Assembly (NCBI GenBank): GCA_020342235.1
Contig: CP073212.1
Coordinates: forward strand, 1,860,001-1,924,000
From: Saccharomycopsis phalli
Taxonomy: Eukaryota > Ascomycota > Saccharomycetes > Ascoideales > Saccharomycopsidaceae
Reading direction: 5' to 3'
Length of the DNA: 64,000 nt
This document shows positions 1 through 10,308 of this stretch, piece after piece. Numbering within the stretch: position 1 is the first letter of the stretch; each line of letters starts with the position of its first letter. Below the pieces are notes generated by a model. That model ran no database searches and was not told where the DNA came from. It saw only the letters and a program-made list of their open reading frames with translations. Position numbers and translations under genes: made by a program.

Positions 1-1774
1 ACACAGTATCCTTGATGGAGCTTGTTCGTTTCCCCACATGGATGTTCTGGTACGTTCCATCGTTCATGACGACGTACTCCACTGGTGGGCCCTGAGAGCC
101 GTTTCCCTGATGCTGCTGGGGAAAGTTCTGGCTGGAGATGGTGGCCTGTCCGCTATTTGGCACGTATGCTCCTCCGTTCATGGACATCAGTCTGTTGACA
201 AGGATCTGGTTGCCAGACTGGCTATTGTTTGCAATACTGTAGCTCCGCTGAATGTTGGTCGGAGAGCTGTAGAACGTCTGCTGCTGTGGAATGTAGCTGA
301 TGGACCGTTGGTGTCTGGAATATTCTGCGGCTAGACCCGGTTCTTCTGGGACTGGGGCCGATGTCATTGACAGAACGGGATCCTGCTTTTGCAAACTGGT
401 GCGGGAGATGTTTGTCGACTGGAACGACGAGCGACGGCCCTGGATCTCCAACTTCTCAGCAATGTAGTGTGAGCGAGCTTCTGGTGTTGGGAGCTGGGTC
501 AACTTCTTGATGTCGTTGTACCAGCTGATCATCAAGTCGTACGACTCAGCGCGGAAAACCCAGTTGTGTCCGCGGTGGATGATCCCGTTCTGCTTGGTGT
601 GCAACACAAACTTGTGCCAGCTGTTTGGATTGGCGGCATCCTTCTTGGAGTGTTCTGCGACCTGGCAGTCGTCGAGCGAGAGCGACATGATCGGGTAAAT
701 GTCCTTCTTGCGGTCGCCCGACTTGAACTCGTGGAGAAACGTCGGGGTGAGCACGTACCAGCTGCGGGAATACGACTTGAGGAACTTCAGCCGGCGTTCG
801 AGGAATGACGCCCGGATTTCCAACGTGAGCGGGTCGTCAATGTACTTGTACGCAATGTCTGCAAACTTGCGGATCCGGAGCTCGGTATTGATGAACGTGT
901 GGGGGTTCTGCTTGATGAACGCGTCCCACTCAAACTCGCCCGGCCTGGTGACAAATCCGGCATCAAGCTTGGGAATAAGCACGTTGAAAATCACCTGGCT
1001 CTCTTCGCCAATGAGCCGCGCGTAGATCTTGAGCGCGTTTTGGATCTCCATGACCACAAGCTTCTCCAACTCCTTGCCCGAGGTCTGAATGTTGAGAAAC
1101 GCCTCATGGAGATACTTCTCCTCGAGCAACTGCTGCTTGATCTGCCGGTCGAGGTATATCTTGGTGAGGTACGGGTCGTTTTTCGCCAGCAAGTTGTTGG
1201 CACTCTTGATCTGGTCAATCAGCCCGTAAAACGCAGTAAGATCGACCCTGGTCTGTGCAACCTCCTTGGCAATCGTGTTCTTGAAGTCGCTGCTCAAGTT
1301 CTTGATCTCCTTCACCTTCACCGACAAGTCCCGGCGCAAATCCTCCAACCGAGGAATCACATTCTGCGAAAGCTCCTTCAGGGTCCGGGTAGTATAGCTG
1401 CCCACTGTCTTGTGGAACTCGTTCAACGCAGCAGGAACATCGAGAATCAGACCATACCCAGCCGGCATAAATAGCTTCTTCATCGCCGCTACCTCATCCG
1501 CACTGTTCGGTACCGTCTGGTTGGGAGCCCCGGTGTCGACGATGGGGGCTCCTCCAAGCGGGAAATTGTTGGCTAGAGAGTGCTGGAGGCGCATCTGCTG
1601 CAACACAGACTCTTCATGGATGGCAATCACGTCCTTGAGATATAAAATCAAACCCTTGATGATGGCGCGCCAGGCGCCAAACCGCGAAGCAAGAACATCA
1701 GTGGGATTGGCGTTGGCAGGAAGTTGCTGGTACAACGGATTCCGGAAATCCTGCGTCGTGGTGGTGAGGGACAT
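1..1774 (-). CDS. SLM1: SLM1/SLM2-type PH-domain protein (3' end outside window)
   Basis: An open frame starts at the ATG at 1774 and reads leftward without a stop to the window edge, giving 591 codons. Residues about 50-330 are helix-rich and resemble the F-BAR-like part of Slm proteins. A PH domain follows at about 335-425, beginning near SWYVLTP (338) and ending in a WYNDIKKL helix. The visible tail is Ser/Gln/Asn-rich and disordered. Known role of the family: Slm1/2 bind PI(4,5)P2 at eisosomes and the plasma membrane and act with TORC2 and calcineurin. The calcineurin-docking C terminus of yeast Slm proteins would lie beyond the edge. A Reb1-like site lies about 96 bp upstream. Whether it is the SLM1 or SLM2 orthologue cannot be told; many yeasts keep one copy. 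Confidence 0.85.
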   Translation of the reverse strand, partial: MSLTTTTQDFRNPLYQQLPANANPTDVLASRFGAWRAIIKGLILYLKDVIAIHEESVLQQMRLQHSLANNFPLGGAPIVDTGAPNQTVPNSADEVAAMKKLFMPAGYGLILDVPAALNEFHKTVGSYTTRTLKELSQNVIPRLEDLRRDLSVKVKEIKNLSSDFKNTIAKEVAQTRVDLTAFYGLIDQIKSANNLLAKNDPYLTKIYLDRQIKQQLLEEKYLHEAFLNIQTSGKELEKLVVMEIQNALKIYARLIGEESQVIFNVLIPKLDAGFVTRPGEFEWDAFIKQNPHTFINTELRIRKFADIAYKYIDDPLTLEIRASFLERRLKFLKSYSRSWYVLTPTFLHEFKSGDRKKDIYPIMSLSLDDCQVAEHSKKDAANPNSWHKFVLHTKQNGIIHRGHNWVFRAESYDLMISWYNDIKKLTQLPTPEARSHYIAEKLEIQGRRSSFQSTNISRTSLQKQDPVLSMTSAPVPEEPGLAAEYSRHQRSISYIPQQQTFYSSPTNIQRSYSIANNSQSGNQILVNRLMSMNGGAYVPNSGQATISSQNFPQQHQGNGSQGPPVEYVVMNDGTYQNIHVGKRTSSIKDTV

Positions 1775-1869
1775 GTGGAATGGGCCACCAGAAGCGGGTA
1801 TATATGGAGAAGTCGCTGGAGCAATGTTTGACTAAATATGGAAATGCTGGACATTTCAAAACGGGAAGG

Positions 1870-1877
1870 TTACCCGG
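1870..1877. promoter_or_regulatory. Reb1-like site TTACCCGG upstream of SLM1
   Basis: A perfect match to the budding-yeast Reb1 consensus (TTACCCG) lies about 96 bp upstream of the SLM1 start. The same octamer recurs upstream of NUP82, the PPZ-type phosphatase, ERV14/MON1 and the unknown gene at 57.9 kb. Function is inferred from motif and position. Confidence 0.5.
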
Positions 1878-2527
1878 CGACAGTATCGGACAAAGGTAAC
1901 CGTGATTTTTGCTTTATCTTTTTCCAGAGCCAGCCGTGGGGTTGAAAATCAAGCACTTTTGGTTACCGAGTCCGTTTCTCCAAATAAAGGTTCGTCAAGG
2001 TTCTTATCTTGTCAAGGTCTTGTCTTGCCAATGACTTGGCCTGCCGTTGTAGCTGGATGGGCCGATCCGTGGGGTTGTTGTCCTAAGTAGTATTCACATG
2101 AATCTACATAACCGTGCCAAGCAATGTTGGAGTATCGTCATGGTAACTAGCGTCGGTAGCAAACGTCAAGCGTGTCTTTTTTTTTTTTTTTTGCTCTTGT
2201 TCACGGCTCATTGTAACTGGGCCTCTGACAAATTGTCTCGTCTTGAAAAGTGCCTGTTTTGGTATTCACGTAGCCATGCAGCTCGGCTATCACCAGTAAT
2301 GGATGTAAATTGCCATTTTAATGTGATTACTGGCTTACCCTTTCGCCCAGACCAGCATTATTCGGTTACCATTTTGACACGGTGCCGTTGGTTGCTGTCC
2401 TTGACAAGTTGGGTGGCATTTGGGTATATTTTTTAGTTGTACATTTGATATGCTTACTTGTCACATTTAATTATTGGTACATACCTTGTATACATTATCT
2501 GGCTGTACTTGTCATGTTCAATTACCA

Positions 2528-2745
2528 TTGGTACATATTATCTTGGTACATATTATCTTGGTACATATTATCTTGGTACACATTACCTGGCTGTACTTGT
2601 AATATTCTATTACCATTGGTACACATTACCTGGCTGTACTTGCAATATTCAATCACTGGCTTACACATTACATTGACTGTACTTGTCACATTCAACCACC
2701 ACTGGCTTACACATTACCTTGGTACACATTACCTGACTTTGTCAC
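2528..2745. repeat. Tandem repeats, 15-bp then about 43-bp units
   Basis: Three consecutive copies of TTGGTACATATTATC start at 2528, 2543 and 2558. They grade into two longer units that begin TTGGTACACATTACC and continue with GGCTGTACTTG. The nested structure suggests replication slippage in several rounds. Confidence 0.8.
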
Positions 2746-3591
2746 ACTCAATTACTGAGACCATTGGTGTCGGTTCTATCATAACCATGCAGGACTGTCA
2801 ACCACTTTGGGCCAAGGCACCTTTGAAGTTGGCAATTGAATGGAGTTGTGATTCATTAGTCTACAATTGTATAGAACTATGATCCATTAGTCTACAATTA
2901 TATAGAACTATGATCCATTGGTCTATAATCGACTACCATTGCAATCAACTTGCCAATACGATACACTCCGCCCAATTCCAGTCCAATTCCAGTCCAGTGG
3001 TATTTGTCATCGTCAGCCAACACTAGGAAAGTTACGCCCAGTATTTCACCTTGAAACTAGCCAACATGTTATACTTTATACTGCTCTATAATATCATCCC
3101 CTCATTCACAAATTATTCTCAACTTTATTCAGTCTTGCATCTCGGCAGATTTCATTTGACGTAAGTTGTCATTCCACATACAAATGCATGCAAGTCTTGC
3201 CAAACCAGTGACACTCATTCAGCTTGATATTCCCATGAGATCATGTCACAATGGCATAAACACCAGTGTAAACGTAAATCAGACACTTGGCAAGTTTCAA
3301 TTCATACTCAGTGACAAGAAACCTGCCAAGATGGGCCAATAATTCTATGGTGTTATAAGGCACGTTGCTGATTTGCCAGGACCTGATATGAGAGGCATAA
3401 ATGGCCAAATTTGGCACCCATGCTTTGATGAAACCAATATTATTTATACTTGTACATGCTATTGCCGGTCAAATATCGCACCATTTGCAAATTATATTGC
3501 CACATATTTCATGTTTGGCTTGCAAGAAATTCAAGGTATCAATCACCAATGATGTTACTTTGTCCAATCTACTAGGATTGGAAGTTTCATT

Positions 3592-3826
3592 TACTGTAGT
3601 ATTAGAGATGCATTTACTGTAGTATTAGAGATGCATTTACCGTAGTATTAGAGATCCATTCACTATAGTACTAGATGATCCATTTAGTGTGACTAGAAGT
3701 TCCATCCACTGTGATTCAAAGTTCCAATCACTGTAGTATTAGATGAACCAATCACTGTGATTACAATTCCCATCTCTAGAAAGATCTTGGAATATTAAAA
3801 TATTAAAATATTAAAATATTAAACAT
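3592..3826. repeat. 23-bp minisatellite and AT-rich 10-bp repeat
   Basis: ACTGTAGTATTAGAGATGCA-type units of 23 bp begin at 3592, 3615 and 3638 and then decay. A run of four AATATTAAAA-like units follows at 3791-3826, within 135 bp of the USO1 start, so it probably sits in the promoter or nucleosome-free region. Confidence 0.75.
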
Positions 3827-3924
3827 CTAATTATCTTAAATATCCATCTCATCTAATCCACATCACCTCTATCCCATCGCTCACAACCACATATATCTTG
3901 ATTGTCCACTTCATCAATTGTACA

Positions 3925-6900
3925 ATGTCTTCGGACAAAGAAGTGATCCCCACGATAGCAGATCGGCTTTCCAACGCCGTAAATATCCAGGACAGACGAG
4001 CAGCCATCAAGGGATTGAAAAATCTTGCAAATTATTACCGGGAAGATATCATTTTGCATGGTCTCAAGGTCATTTTAAAATGCTTCACTCGCGACCATTT
4101 GGACAAGGAAATCACAAAAAACGTCTTGGAATGTCTTCTTGTGTTGGTCGTCAAGGACAAGTCCGACTTGCTGAGCCAGTCGCGCTTCCAAAACGGCAAG
4201 TTTGTCTCGCCTCTGGTGGTCCTTTCCCAGACTCTGGCAATTGACCAGTTTTCTTACTTGATCGCCGACGAATTGACCCAGACAGAGCCCAGCGTCGTCA
4301 AGATCATTGTTGATTCATTGGAGTACCGCGACTTTTACATTTCTTTGTACGCTTTGCAGCTTCTTCAGGCCCTTGTGTTTACACGTGCATCTTCGGTGCG
4401 TGATTCCATAATAGACTTGCCTGGAGGAGTTTCCGCAGTGGTGTCTGAGTTGGACAGCGAGTATGACCCGATCCGGAACGAGTCGATTTTGCTTTTGATT
4501 GCGTTGGTGAGCCAGAACTACAACTTGCAGCGGATCGTGGCATTTGAGGACGGCTTTCTGAAGCTTTTGTTGATCATCAAGAGCGAGCTTGAGATTTCAA
4601 CAGGCAGCTTGGTGGTCCAGGACTGCTTGCTCTTGATCGGAACGTTGTTGCGCGACAATTTGCTCAACCAAAAGTTCTTTTTGGAGTCTGGAAATTTGAC
4701 CGAGTTGAGCCGTTTTCTCCAAGATTTACCTCCGGACATGTCCCAACAGACGGTCGGAAACACCGTGACTGTTGTTGGGATCATTGGCGACTTGTTTCTT
4801 CTGAAACAAAGCAGCCGTTTCCTCGACCAGATAAAGTCCTCCGAAGTGTTGTTGAACGTCTTGAAGCTCGTGTTTTTGGAGTACATTCCCCAGGAGATCA
4901 AGGCCGCGTCGCTAGTGACATTGGGAAACTTGGTCATGTACTCTGACGAACTAAAGCGTCAGCTTCAGTCTGTGGACGTCCCGTATGAGGGTCAGATGGT
5001 GCCTGTGCTCCAGCTTTTGCTCAACTGGTGCTTGTTCAACAACTCGATCCGGGTATTTGACTTGCGTGTTGGTTCGTTCCAGGTTCTTCGCAGCTATTTT
5101 GGCACCAACAAGGAGATCAAAAGAGAATTTCTCGTCCAGCAGATGGAAATGTTCAAAGATGGTTCTGAGATCAGTCAGTTGGTGTCGCTGGGAATACCGG
5201 TGGGAAATATATTCACCACATTGTTGGTTTATGATCCAGATGTGAAGTTGAACCCATATAAAGTGTGGTTTGCGGCATTGTTGTTGATGTGCTTGATTGA
5301 CGATGAGCCAGACTTGAAGAGAGAGTTGTTTGGGTTTGAGGTGAGCGAGGAAGTCGATATCGATGGTTTTTTCGATGAAGAAGTAGAAGAACCAGCATCT
5401 GCTTTGTCAGATCTGTTGGAAAATGCAAAGGAATTAAATGGGGAGCAGGCAAATGGGAAAGAAGCGGAGAGCAATGCAGAAAAGGACAATCTGGTTGAGG
5501 TACAAGAGCAAAACAAGCAAGATGACAATATGGCTAATGGAAATGATGAGTCATTGGATCATGACAATATCAATGGTATTAATGAGGACGATAAACAGGA
5601 AAATGATCAAGAAATTGACACTCAAGTCAACGTCCAAGATGACGTCCCAGCACAAGATACCATCCAAAACAATGCACAAGATGATCGTGCTGCAAAGCCG
5701 TCTTGTATCGAAACCATATTCGATCTCCTTCTCACATCATTAACCCATAATGAAAAGCGAATCCCCATCTCCTACCTCATGTTCCTAACAGTCTTCTTTT
5801 ATGAAAGTACCTCCTTAATCGGGACCTTCATGTCTCGGGCGGAAAAATATCACACAGAGTACCTCAACAGCTTGATTGTGTTTATAAAACAGGAAAACAA
5901 CAACGATGTGCTTCTAAGCGGTATGATAAACATTCTTCTTGGTACCATTTACGACAGTTGCCCGGTGGGAAATGGCAGAAGTCTGTTGTACAACTTCTTC
6001 GTGAAGACAATAGGAATCGACGACTACGAGTTGTCCTTGCGGAGTTTCAAAAACAGTGCAATGGTCAAAAACTTTGAAGAGTTGGTCATTTGTGATATCC
6101 AAATTGACGAGATTGAAAAAGACGACACTGGATTGCCGAAAGTATACTTCAATGAGTCATATATTAACTTCATTAAGGAAAACTACGAAAGATTGTTTAA
6201 TAGTTTCTACACATTGCCTGAAAATGAGCCAAATGGAAAGTTAAAGTATGCTGATTATAAGGAAGCCATGGCAAAGTATGATAACGTACGGCAAGATTGC
6301 GCCTTGCTCAGTCAGGAAAAGACCGATTTAGGTGTGAAAATTGACACTTTGACGCTGGAAATTGAGTCATTGCAAGGCAAATATGAGGAAGGGTCACGTA
6401 TGTTGAAGCTGGTATTGCAAAAGAATTCCGTATTGACCGACGAACAAGAAGCATCTGTTGGAAAGATCCAGAAATTGAATGGACTCATCAGTCAGTTGAA
6501 CGGCAAAGTTGCATCCAACGAGACCGAAATCAGAGAAATTGGCCGAAAATTAAAGTCTACCGAGGCAGAAAAGGCTAAGCTTGCCGCCGAAAAATCTTCT
6601 GTCGTAGGAAGTAACAAATCCTTGGAAGAGGGCATCAACAAAATGTCACGGGAGTTGTTTCAATTGACCAAGAAGGAAGAGGAAGCTCGAAAGAAGCTCG
6701 AGAGCGATCGCAAGGCACACGAAAAGGCAGTTGTGGGTCTTGAAAAGAAGCTCGAAACTGGGAAAAAGACCATGGAGGGGAAAATCGTTGCATTGAACAA
6801 GAAACTCGAAAGTCTGTATGAGGATATAAAAAGATTGGAGAGTATAAATCAAGGATTGACCCAGCGCTTGGAGGAGGCACAAGCTGAGAGGGAAAAGTTG

Positions 6901-9900
6901 CAGGCGTCTTTTAGTAGTTATGAACGAAACTTGATTAATGATTTGAACTCGATGAGCTTCAAGTTGAACGAGCTCAACGAGGAGCATGGTAAAATGGCTC
7001 AAAGGGTTGTTGAGATGGAAGAAGAGGAAAAGAAATGGAAACTCAAGTTGGTGGAGAAGGACGATGAAGCACGGAAATTAAAGGAAGAGATTCTTCAATT
7101 GCAAGAGAAGCATGAGAAGCTTGGAGGGAATCATGAGAATGTCCTGAAGACCTTGGAGCTGCTACGGCTGGAAACAGAAAAGACCTCAAAGGAGTATAAC
7201 GAACTTAAGAAGAGCTACGAAGAGTTGGAAAGTAATCATCAAGAACTTGAGGGAACACACAAAGGTCTTGAAGAGTATCTTGAAGAGTTGGAAGACAGTC
7301 ATTCTGGGTTTAAGGAGAGTCTTGGTGAACTCAAGAGCAAATATGGAAGTTTAGAGGAGACTCACAAGGAGGTAGAACAGAGCCACAAAGAACTTAAGGA
7401 AAAGTACCTGAATTTGGAGAGTGTTCATAAAGAGTTGGAAAGTAGCCATAAGGAGTTGGAAAGTAATCATAAAGAGTTGGAAAGTACTCATAAAAAGGTT
7501 GAAGAGAGTCGAAAGAAGTTGGAAGATACTCATAGCAAACTTAAGGAAAAGCACACCGATTTGGAATTGAGCTACAAGAATCTCGGCTCTCGACTTGGTG
7601 ATTTGAGCACTGGCCAGGAAAAGTCCAATACTGAACATAAGGAGCTTGTCACAAAACACAAGAAGTTGGAAATAGAGCACTCTGAGCTCAAGTCAAGTAA
7701 TAGTGAGTTGCAAAATAGCCACAAGACCCTCGAGTCTACTTACACGACTCTTGGAAATGAGCACAAGAAACTTAATGATGATCACAAGAAGCTTAACGAT
7801 GACCACAAGAAGCTTAACGATGACCACAAGAAGCTTACTAATGATCACAAGAAGCTCAATGATGATCACAAGAAGCTTAATAATGATCACAAGAAACTTA
7901 ACGATGATCACAAAAGTATTGTGTCTGGTCATGAAAAACTCACAGAAGAACTCGCTGATTTGAAATCAAGTAACAAGGGACTAGAATCAAATCATTCAGA
8001 ACTTTTGACCAGTCATAAAAAACTTGAAAGTGCTCATGAGGAAACAAAAAGTTTGCACAATAAACTTGAAAAGGCAAATAAAACACTTGAAACTGCTAAT
8101 AAGAAATTGGAGAATAGTCATTCAGAACTTCAGAGTAACCACAAGAAACTTCAAACTACTCACAAGGAAATTGAAAGTGTGCACCAGGAGCTTGAAACTC
8201 ATCACAAGGAACTTCAAAATAGGCATGATGAGCTTCAAAGTAATCACACAAAGCTTCAAAATACACACAATGAACTTCAAGACAAGTATTCGACTGCACA
8301 GTCTGATCTTGATACTGTCAAAGATACACATGAAAATCTTGAAAAGCAACACACTAAACTTTCGGCCGAGCGCAGCGAACTTGAAACCAAGTACAAGTCT
8401 CTTGAAGCAGAGAAGATTAAGATTCTGCAATTAAAGGAGGATGTTGTCGTTAAGAACAATAAATTAAAGGAGGAATCTCAAAAGAAGCAAGAAAAAATCA
8501 CAGAAATTGAATTGCAAATGGGTAAATTGGATGATAAATTGCGAGCCAAGGAGAGCGAAATTAGTGACTTGAAGGTTGACTTGAGTCATCGTGAAGAGCG
8601 AATTGCTGAACTTGTTAAAGAAATTGATGACAAGGATGGGGCCAAGAATGAGGAAATCCAAAAAGAGAAGTTGGAAAAGGAGAAATTGATGAATGAGCGT
8701 ATAAAGAAGGATAAGGAAGAACAGAAAAAGGTTAACTTGGAGAAAGAGAAATTGAAACAGGAGATTAAGGAGGGTATTAAAGCATCTGAAAAGTTGAGGG
8801 CTGAAAAGGAGGTATTGATTAAGGAGAAGGAAGCGTTGGTTAAAGAAAAGGAAGCTTTGATCAAAGAGAAAAAAGAATTAATCAAAGAAAAAGAAGAGTT
8901 GACTTTAAAGAACAAAGATTTAACTGCACTGAGTGAGAAATTAAGAAAGGAGCAAGATGATCTTAGTAGCGAGAATGCAAGATTATTAAAGAAGCAAGAA
9001 GTGCTTATTAAGGAGAAGGAGGAGCTTTTAAAAGAGAAAGAAGTGCTTATTGCGGAGAAAGACCAATTGGCTGCTAACAAGAAGAAGTTGGTAACAGAGC
9101 AGGTTTCTACTGTCAAAGAGAAGAAGGAAATTGAAAAGAAGTTGGAAGTCGCTAACGAGGAAATTCAGCGGAATAATAAAGAAACTGAATTGAAAAAGCA
9201 GGAACATGAGAAGAAGCTACAAGAAGCGGAAAAGATCCATGAAGAAAAGCTAAAGGGTGCTGATCAAAGTCATCAAGAAAAATTGAATGAGGTTGTGCAA
9301 AGTCATGAGGCAAAGTTGAAGCAGATTAAGCAAGAGCATGAACAGGAAGTGAGCAAGGTGCAAAATGAAGCGAACCTGAGTTCCAAAGATTATCAGGAAA
9401 TGGTAGACAAAAGTCGACTTGAACAAGAAAAAGCTACTGCCTCACTTACTAAGCAGCATTCTGAGGAACTTGAATCAATCAAACGGGAGCATGAAAAATC
9501 AATTGGTCTATTAAAGGAAGAACACACCAAGGCACTTGAGGAGGTGAAACAAAAGTATGAAAAGACTATCAGCTTATCCAAGGAAGAAAACAGTAAGGTT
9601 GCCAAGGAGACACAAAAAAGCCTTGATAAATTAACTGAGGAAAGCAATCTTATTTCTAAAGAAAAGGAGGAAGCCTTGGTTCTTGTTGAGAAAACCAAGT
9701 CTGAACATGAAACTGCGATAAAGTCATTGAAAGACGGACATGTGAAAGATTTGGGTGATTTGAAAGATAGACATCAACGTGAATTGGAAGGCTTGAAAGA
9801 TGAGCATAAAAAGGAATTGGCGACATTGAAGGATAGCCAGAACGAGCAAGAAAGCATGTTGAATAGTCATAAACAAGCTTTGAAGGCACTTGAGCAGGAC

Positions 9901-10308
9901 CACGAGAAGAAGGTTGCTTTGTTGGTCGAAGAACATGAAAAGCAGTTGGCCAATACCAAGAGTGAATTGGTTGAGGAAAAGGAGGCCAGGGAAAAGTTAC
10001 AGAAAGAGTACCATGAAGTTTCTGAGAAACATGAGGCGGAGTTGGAAAAAACCAAAGCAGTCAATGTAAAACTTTTGGAGCAGGCCAAGCTGGAAACTGC
10101 GGGAGAAAAAGATCAATTGATTAGTGATTTGCAAAAGAAGTTGCAGAAAATGGTGCCAAAATCGGATTTGGATGATCTTGTTCTTTTGATGTCGGAGCTC
10201 GATGATAAGACAAAGAAGTATAAGCTGAAGGTGAAGGAAATGGGTGGGGAGGTTACTGACTCTGAGGACGAAAGCAGTGATGACGATAGTGGAGAAGAAA
10301 GCGAATAG
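3925..10308 (+). CDS. USO1: Uso1/p115 vesicle-tethering factor
   Basis: This 2127-residue protein is clearly Uso1. An armadillo-type globular head occupies about 1-760, with family signatures such as SRFQNGKFVSPLV (85-98), IADELTQ and TGLPKVYF (near 735). A coiled-coil tail runs from about 770 to 2090 and ends in DDLVLLMSELDDKTKKYK and a strongly acidic C terminus. Uso1 tethers COPII vesicles to the cis-Golgi under Ypt1. Two oddities are visible. An acidic Asn/Gln-rich insert sits inside the head (about 472-592). The tail contains runs of heptad repeats (about 1155-1200 and 1279-1334), making the protein longer than the 1790-residue S. cerevisiae one. The ATG at 3925 is the first in frame; the frame is open for nine codons before it, without an ATG. 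Confidence 0.97.
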   Translation: MSSDKEVIPTIADRLSNAVNIQDRRAAIKGLKNLANYYREDIILHGLKVILKCFTRDHLDKEITKNVLECLLVLVVKDKSDLLSQSRFQNGKFVSPLVVLSQTLAIDQFSYLIADELTQTEPSVVKIIVDSLEYRDFYISLYALQLLQALVFTRASSVRDSIIDLPGGVSAVVSELDSEYDPIRNESILLLIALVSQNYNLQRIVAFEDGFLKLLLIIKSELEISTGSLVVQDCLLLIGTLLRDNLLNQKFFLESGNLTELSRFLQDLPPDMSQQTVGNTVTVVGIIGDLFLLKQSSRFLDQIKSSEVLLNVLKLVFLEYIPQEIKAASLVTLGNLVMYSDELKRQLQSVDVPYEGQMVPVLQLLLNWCLFNNSIRVFDLRVGSFQVLRSYFGTNKEIKREFLVQQMEMFKDGSEISQLVSLGIPVGNIFTTLLVYDPDVKLNPYKVWFAALLLMCLIDDEPDLKRELFGFEVSEEVDIDGFFDEEVEEPASALSDLLENAKELNGEQANGKEAESNAEKDNLVEVQEQNKQDDNMANGNDESLDHDNINGINEDDKQENDQEIDTQVNVQDDVPAQDTIQNNAQDDRAAKPSCIETIFDLLLTSLTHNEKRIPISYLMFLTVFFYESTSLIGTFMSRAEKYHTEYLNSLIVFIKQENNNDVLLSGMINILLGTIYDSCPVGNGRSLLYNFFVKTIGIDDYELSLRSFKNSAMVKNFEELVICDIQIDEIEKDDTGLPKVYFNESYINFIKENYERLFNSFYTLPENEPNGKLKYADYKEAMAKYDNVRQDCALLSQEKTDLGVKIDTLTLEIESLQGKYEEGSRMLKLVLQKNSVLTDEQEASVGKIQKLNGLISQLNGKVASNETEIREIGRKLKSTEAEKAKLAAEKSSVVGSNKSLEEGINKMSRELFQLTKKEEEARKKLESDRKAHEKAVVGLEKKLETGKKTMEGKIVALNKKLESLYEDIKRLESINQGLTQRLEEAQAEREKLQASFSSYERNLINDLNSMSFKLNELNEEHGKMAQRVVEMEEEEKKWKLKLVEKDDEARKLKEEILQLQEKHEKLGGNHENVLKTLELLRLETEKTSKEYNELKKSYEELESNHQELEGTHKGLEEYLEELEDSHSGFKESLGELKSKYGSLEETHKEVEQSHKELKEKYLNLESVHKELESSHKELESNHKELESTHKKVEESRKKLEDTHSKLKEKHTDLELSYKNLGSRLGDLSTGQEKSNTEHKELVTKHKKLEIEHSELKSSNSELQNSHKTLESTYTTLGNEHKKLNDDHKKLNDDHKKLNDDHKKLTNDHKKLNDDHKKLNNDHKKLNDDHKSIVSGHEKLTEELADLKSSNKGLESNHSELLTSHKKLESAHEETKSLHNKLEKANKTLETANKKLENSHSELQSNHKKLQTTHKEIESVHQELETHHKELQNRHDELQSNHTKLQNTHNELQDKYSTAQSDLDTVKDTHENLEKQHTKLSAERSELETKYKSLEAEKIKILQLKEDVVVKNNKLKEESQKKQEKITEIELQMGKLDDKLRAKESEISDLKVDLSHREERIAELVKEIDDKDGAKNEEIQKEKLEKEKLMNERIKKDKEEQKKVNLEKEKLKQEIKEGIKASEKLRAEKEVLIKEKEALVKEKEALIKEKKELIKEKEELTLKNKDLTALSEKLRKEQDDLSSENARLLKKQEVLIKEKEELLKEKEVLIAEKDQLAANKKKLVTEQVSTVKEKKEIEKKLEVANEEIQRNNKETELKKQEHEKKLQEAEKIHEEKLKGADQSHQEKLNEVVQSHEAKLKQIKQEHEQEVSKVQNEANLSSKDYQEMVDKSRLEQEKATASLTKQHSEELESIKREHEKSIGLLKEEHTKALEEVKQKYEKTISLSKEENSKVAKETQKSLDKLTEESNLISKEKEEALVLVEKTKSEHETAIKSLKDGHVKDLGDLKDRHQRELEGLKDEHKKELATLKDSQNEQESMLNSHKQALKALEQDHEKKVALLVEEHEKQLANTKSELVEEKEAREKLQKEYHEVSEKHEAELEKTKAVNVKLLEQAKLETAGEKDQLISDLQKKLQKMVPKSDLDDLVLLMSELDDKTKKYKLKVKEMGGEVTDSEDESSDDDSGEESE
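7390..7925 (+). repeat. In-frame 21-bp minisatellite in USO1 coiled coil
   Basis: Two clusters of 21-bp units encode seven-residue repeats. The first (7390-7500) reads like SHKELES and the second (7759-7915) like HKKLNDD, with about seven to eight near-identical copies. Since seven residues are one heptad, each copy added or lost changes tail length without breaking coiled-coil phase. Confidence 0.9.

Larger units (their letters stand above)
1878..3924. other. Intergenic spacer, repeat-rich, no gene supported
   Basis: This 2 kb spacer separates the divergent SLM1 and USO1. It holds a T-tract near 2178, 15-bp and about 43-bp tandem repeats (2528-2745), an interrupted ATTCCAGTCCA repeat (2972-2998), a 23-bp repeat (3592-3690) and a 10-bp AT repeat (3791-3826). 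Open frames here come from the repeats. No tRNA boxes were seen. Confidence 0.6.

Noticed and set aside
2382-2882. 166-codon hydrophobic frame with YILSWYILSWYILS repeats
   Set aside because: It has no ATG start and its regularity follows from the 15-bp DNA repeat below it.
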